A stretch of DNA of 7,066 nt from Desulfovibrionaceae bacterium UBA6814 (lineage in GTDB: Bacteria; Desulfobacterota; Desulfovibrionia; Desulfovibrionales; Desulfovibrionaceae), in the NCBI GenBank assembly GCA_002452635.1, contig DKEU01000191.1, positions 9,636-16,701 of the forward strand, in the 5' to 3' direction. The position numbers and the translations under genes are program-made. This document shows, piece after piece, positions 6,170 through 7,066 of the stretch. Each line of letters begins with the position of its first letter. Position 1 is the stretch's first letter. The notes below the pieces were generated by a model. The model made no database searches. It had not been told where the DNA came from and saw only the letters and a program-made list of their open reading frames with translations.

Positions 6170-7066
6170 TCACTTGATGATGGTCACGGACTTGGAGATG
6201 AGGGGGATGGCCCAGACCATGAGGAAGAACAGGGCCACGCCGACCACCGCGCCCACGGCCACGCCCGGGGCCATGCCCGGGGTCCAGACGTGCTCGGCTT
6301 CGTGCCGGGCCTTGTCGGCCGCGATCTCCTCGGCGGTCTTCATCTCCAGCTTCCAGCCCGGCCAGCCGTCCATGAACCACATGTTGATCAACCAGATGTT
6401 GATGAGCCAGATGGTGGGGATCATGGGGAACTGCTGGGGATGGGAGAAGCCCTTCTGGGTGCCCAGGAACAGGTGGGAGGTCTTGTAGTAGAACACGTAG
6501 ACCAGCACGCCCAGGACCGCGGTGAGCAGGGTGCGCAGGAGCACGTTCACCGGGGTGCTGTACTTCTTGGGCCAGTTCTCGCAGTAGAAGTAGATGAACA
6601 GGGCCGGCAGCAGGAAGAAGATGGCGGTCTCGCCCACGTGCAGCCAGCGCCAGTCCGGGGCCGCGTCGCGGCGGGTGCCGCGGATGGCCTCGCCCCACGC
6701 CAGCTCCTGCACGAAGTAGAAGAAGGCGCACAGGGCCACCGAGATGGCGATGATGCCGAAGAAGGTGGCCAGGCGGCGGGTCCAGGGGCTCTTGATCATG
6801 GAGAAGGGGTAGCGCTCCCAGATGGTCTCCACCAGCCACACCACCACGGTGCAGCACATGATCCAGGCGATGTGGAAGTTGCCGGACACGGTGTTGGCGA
6901 AGTCGCCCCAGTAGGGCGGGGCGATGGAGGAGAAGTACTGCCAGGGATAGTAGAGGATCCCCATGTGGGGATGCATGGTCACGAAGTAGATGATGGTGCT
7001 CAGGAAGAAGGTGACCAGCCAGATGCTGGCGCCCTTGGCCGGCTGCTTCAGGTCCTGCCAGGGGGA
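6170..7066 (-). CDS. Polytopic membrane protein of unknown family (5' end outside window)
   Basis: 298 residues are visible and the frame stays open to the window edge. A GTG at 6982 is only an internal valine, because the upstream codons (SPWQDLKQPAKG, then a hydrophobic segment) read as coding. Numbering from the edge, hydrophobic segments lie near 13-30, 64-82, 99-121, 144-161, 174-195, 216-232 and 269-292, so at least seven membrane spans. The protein is rich in Trp, Tyr and Phe, with histidines at or near segment ends (TMHPHMG, GNFHIAW, WLHVGE, KTSHLF) that could bind metal or haem. A charged stretch (KTAEEIAADKARHEAEH, near 243-259) precedes the last span. I do not recognise the family. 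It is the first visible gene of an operon with a Tat-exported metallohydrolase and a CobW-type GTPase, so it could be a membrane partner, anchor or transporter for that enzyme. Confidence 0.85.
   Translation of the reverse strand, partial: SPWQDLKQPAKGASIWLVTFFLSTIIYFVTMHPHMGILYYPWQYFSSIAPPYWGDFANTVSGNFHIAWIMCCTVVVWLVETIWERYPFSMIKSPWTRRLATFFGIIAISVALCAFFYFVQELAWGEAIRGTRRDAAPDWRWLHVGETAIFFLLPALFIYFYCENWPKKYSTPVNVLLRTLLTAVLGVLVYVFYYKTSHLFLGTQKGFSHPQQFPMIPTIWLINIWLINMWFMDGWPGWKLEMKTAEEIAADKARHEAEHVWTPGMAPGVAVGAVVGVALFFLMVWAIPLISKSVTIIK

Noticed and set aside
1..7066. CRISPR arrays, tRNA or rRNA genes, insertion sequences, phage genes
   Set aside because: No spaced repeats, no RNA gene signatures, and no transposase- or integrase-like protein was found; nearly all bases are accounted for by six ordinary-looking genes.

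Overview
This is a gene-dense, very GC-rich window (I estimate well over 65% GC, with strong G/C bias at third codon positions). It holds six protein genes: three on the + strand in the left half, plus the end of a fourth, converging on three on the - strand in the right half. The chemotaxis pair, the receiver/HisKA_2-type kinase pair and an exported COG1237-like metallo-beta-lactamase-fold protein would suit a free-living Desulfovibrionales-like Desulfobacterota. That placement is an inference from style and composition; no marker gene is present.

Left part (1-1166): the C-terminal signalling domain of a methyl-accepting chemotaxis protein, cut by the window edge, followed by cheW. The ~95-base gap between them holds a long 15-bp hairpin with a C-rich loop and a small GNRA-capped hairpin just before the cheW ribosome-binding site. 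A perfect 10-bp GC hairpin follows cheW.

Middle (1269-3283): a two-component pair with overlapping ends. The first gene is a stand-alone CheY-like receiver. The second is a membrane-anchored histidine kinase with two PAS domains and a HisKA_2/HWE-like catalytic core. The receiver has no DNA-binding or enzymatic output domain, so its downstream target is not visible here.

Right part (3267-7066, - strand): a tightly packed operon read right to left. It starts with a polytopic membrane protein whose 5' end lies outside the window. A 13-base gap with a strong Shine-Dalgarno leads to a Tat-exported metallo-beta-lactamase-fold protein. One base after its stop begins a large CobW/COG0523-type G3E GTPase that carries an unrecognised N-terminal half of about 280 residues. 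The last gene overlaps the kinase gene tail to tail by 17 bases.

The most interesting reading is that the - strand genes form one module: a periplasmic or membrane-attached metalloenzyme, a membrane partner, and a cytoplasmic GTPase metallochaperone that could load metal before Tat export. That is a hypothesis from gene order and known family properties. No gap without a gene exceeds 102 bases.
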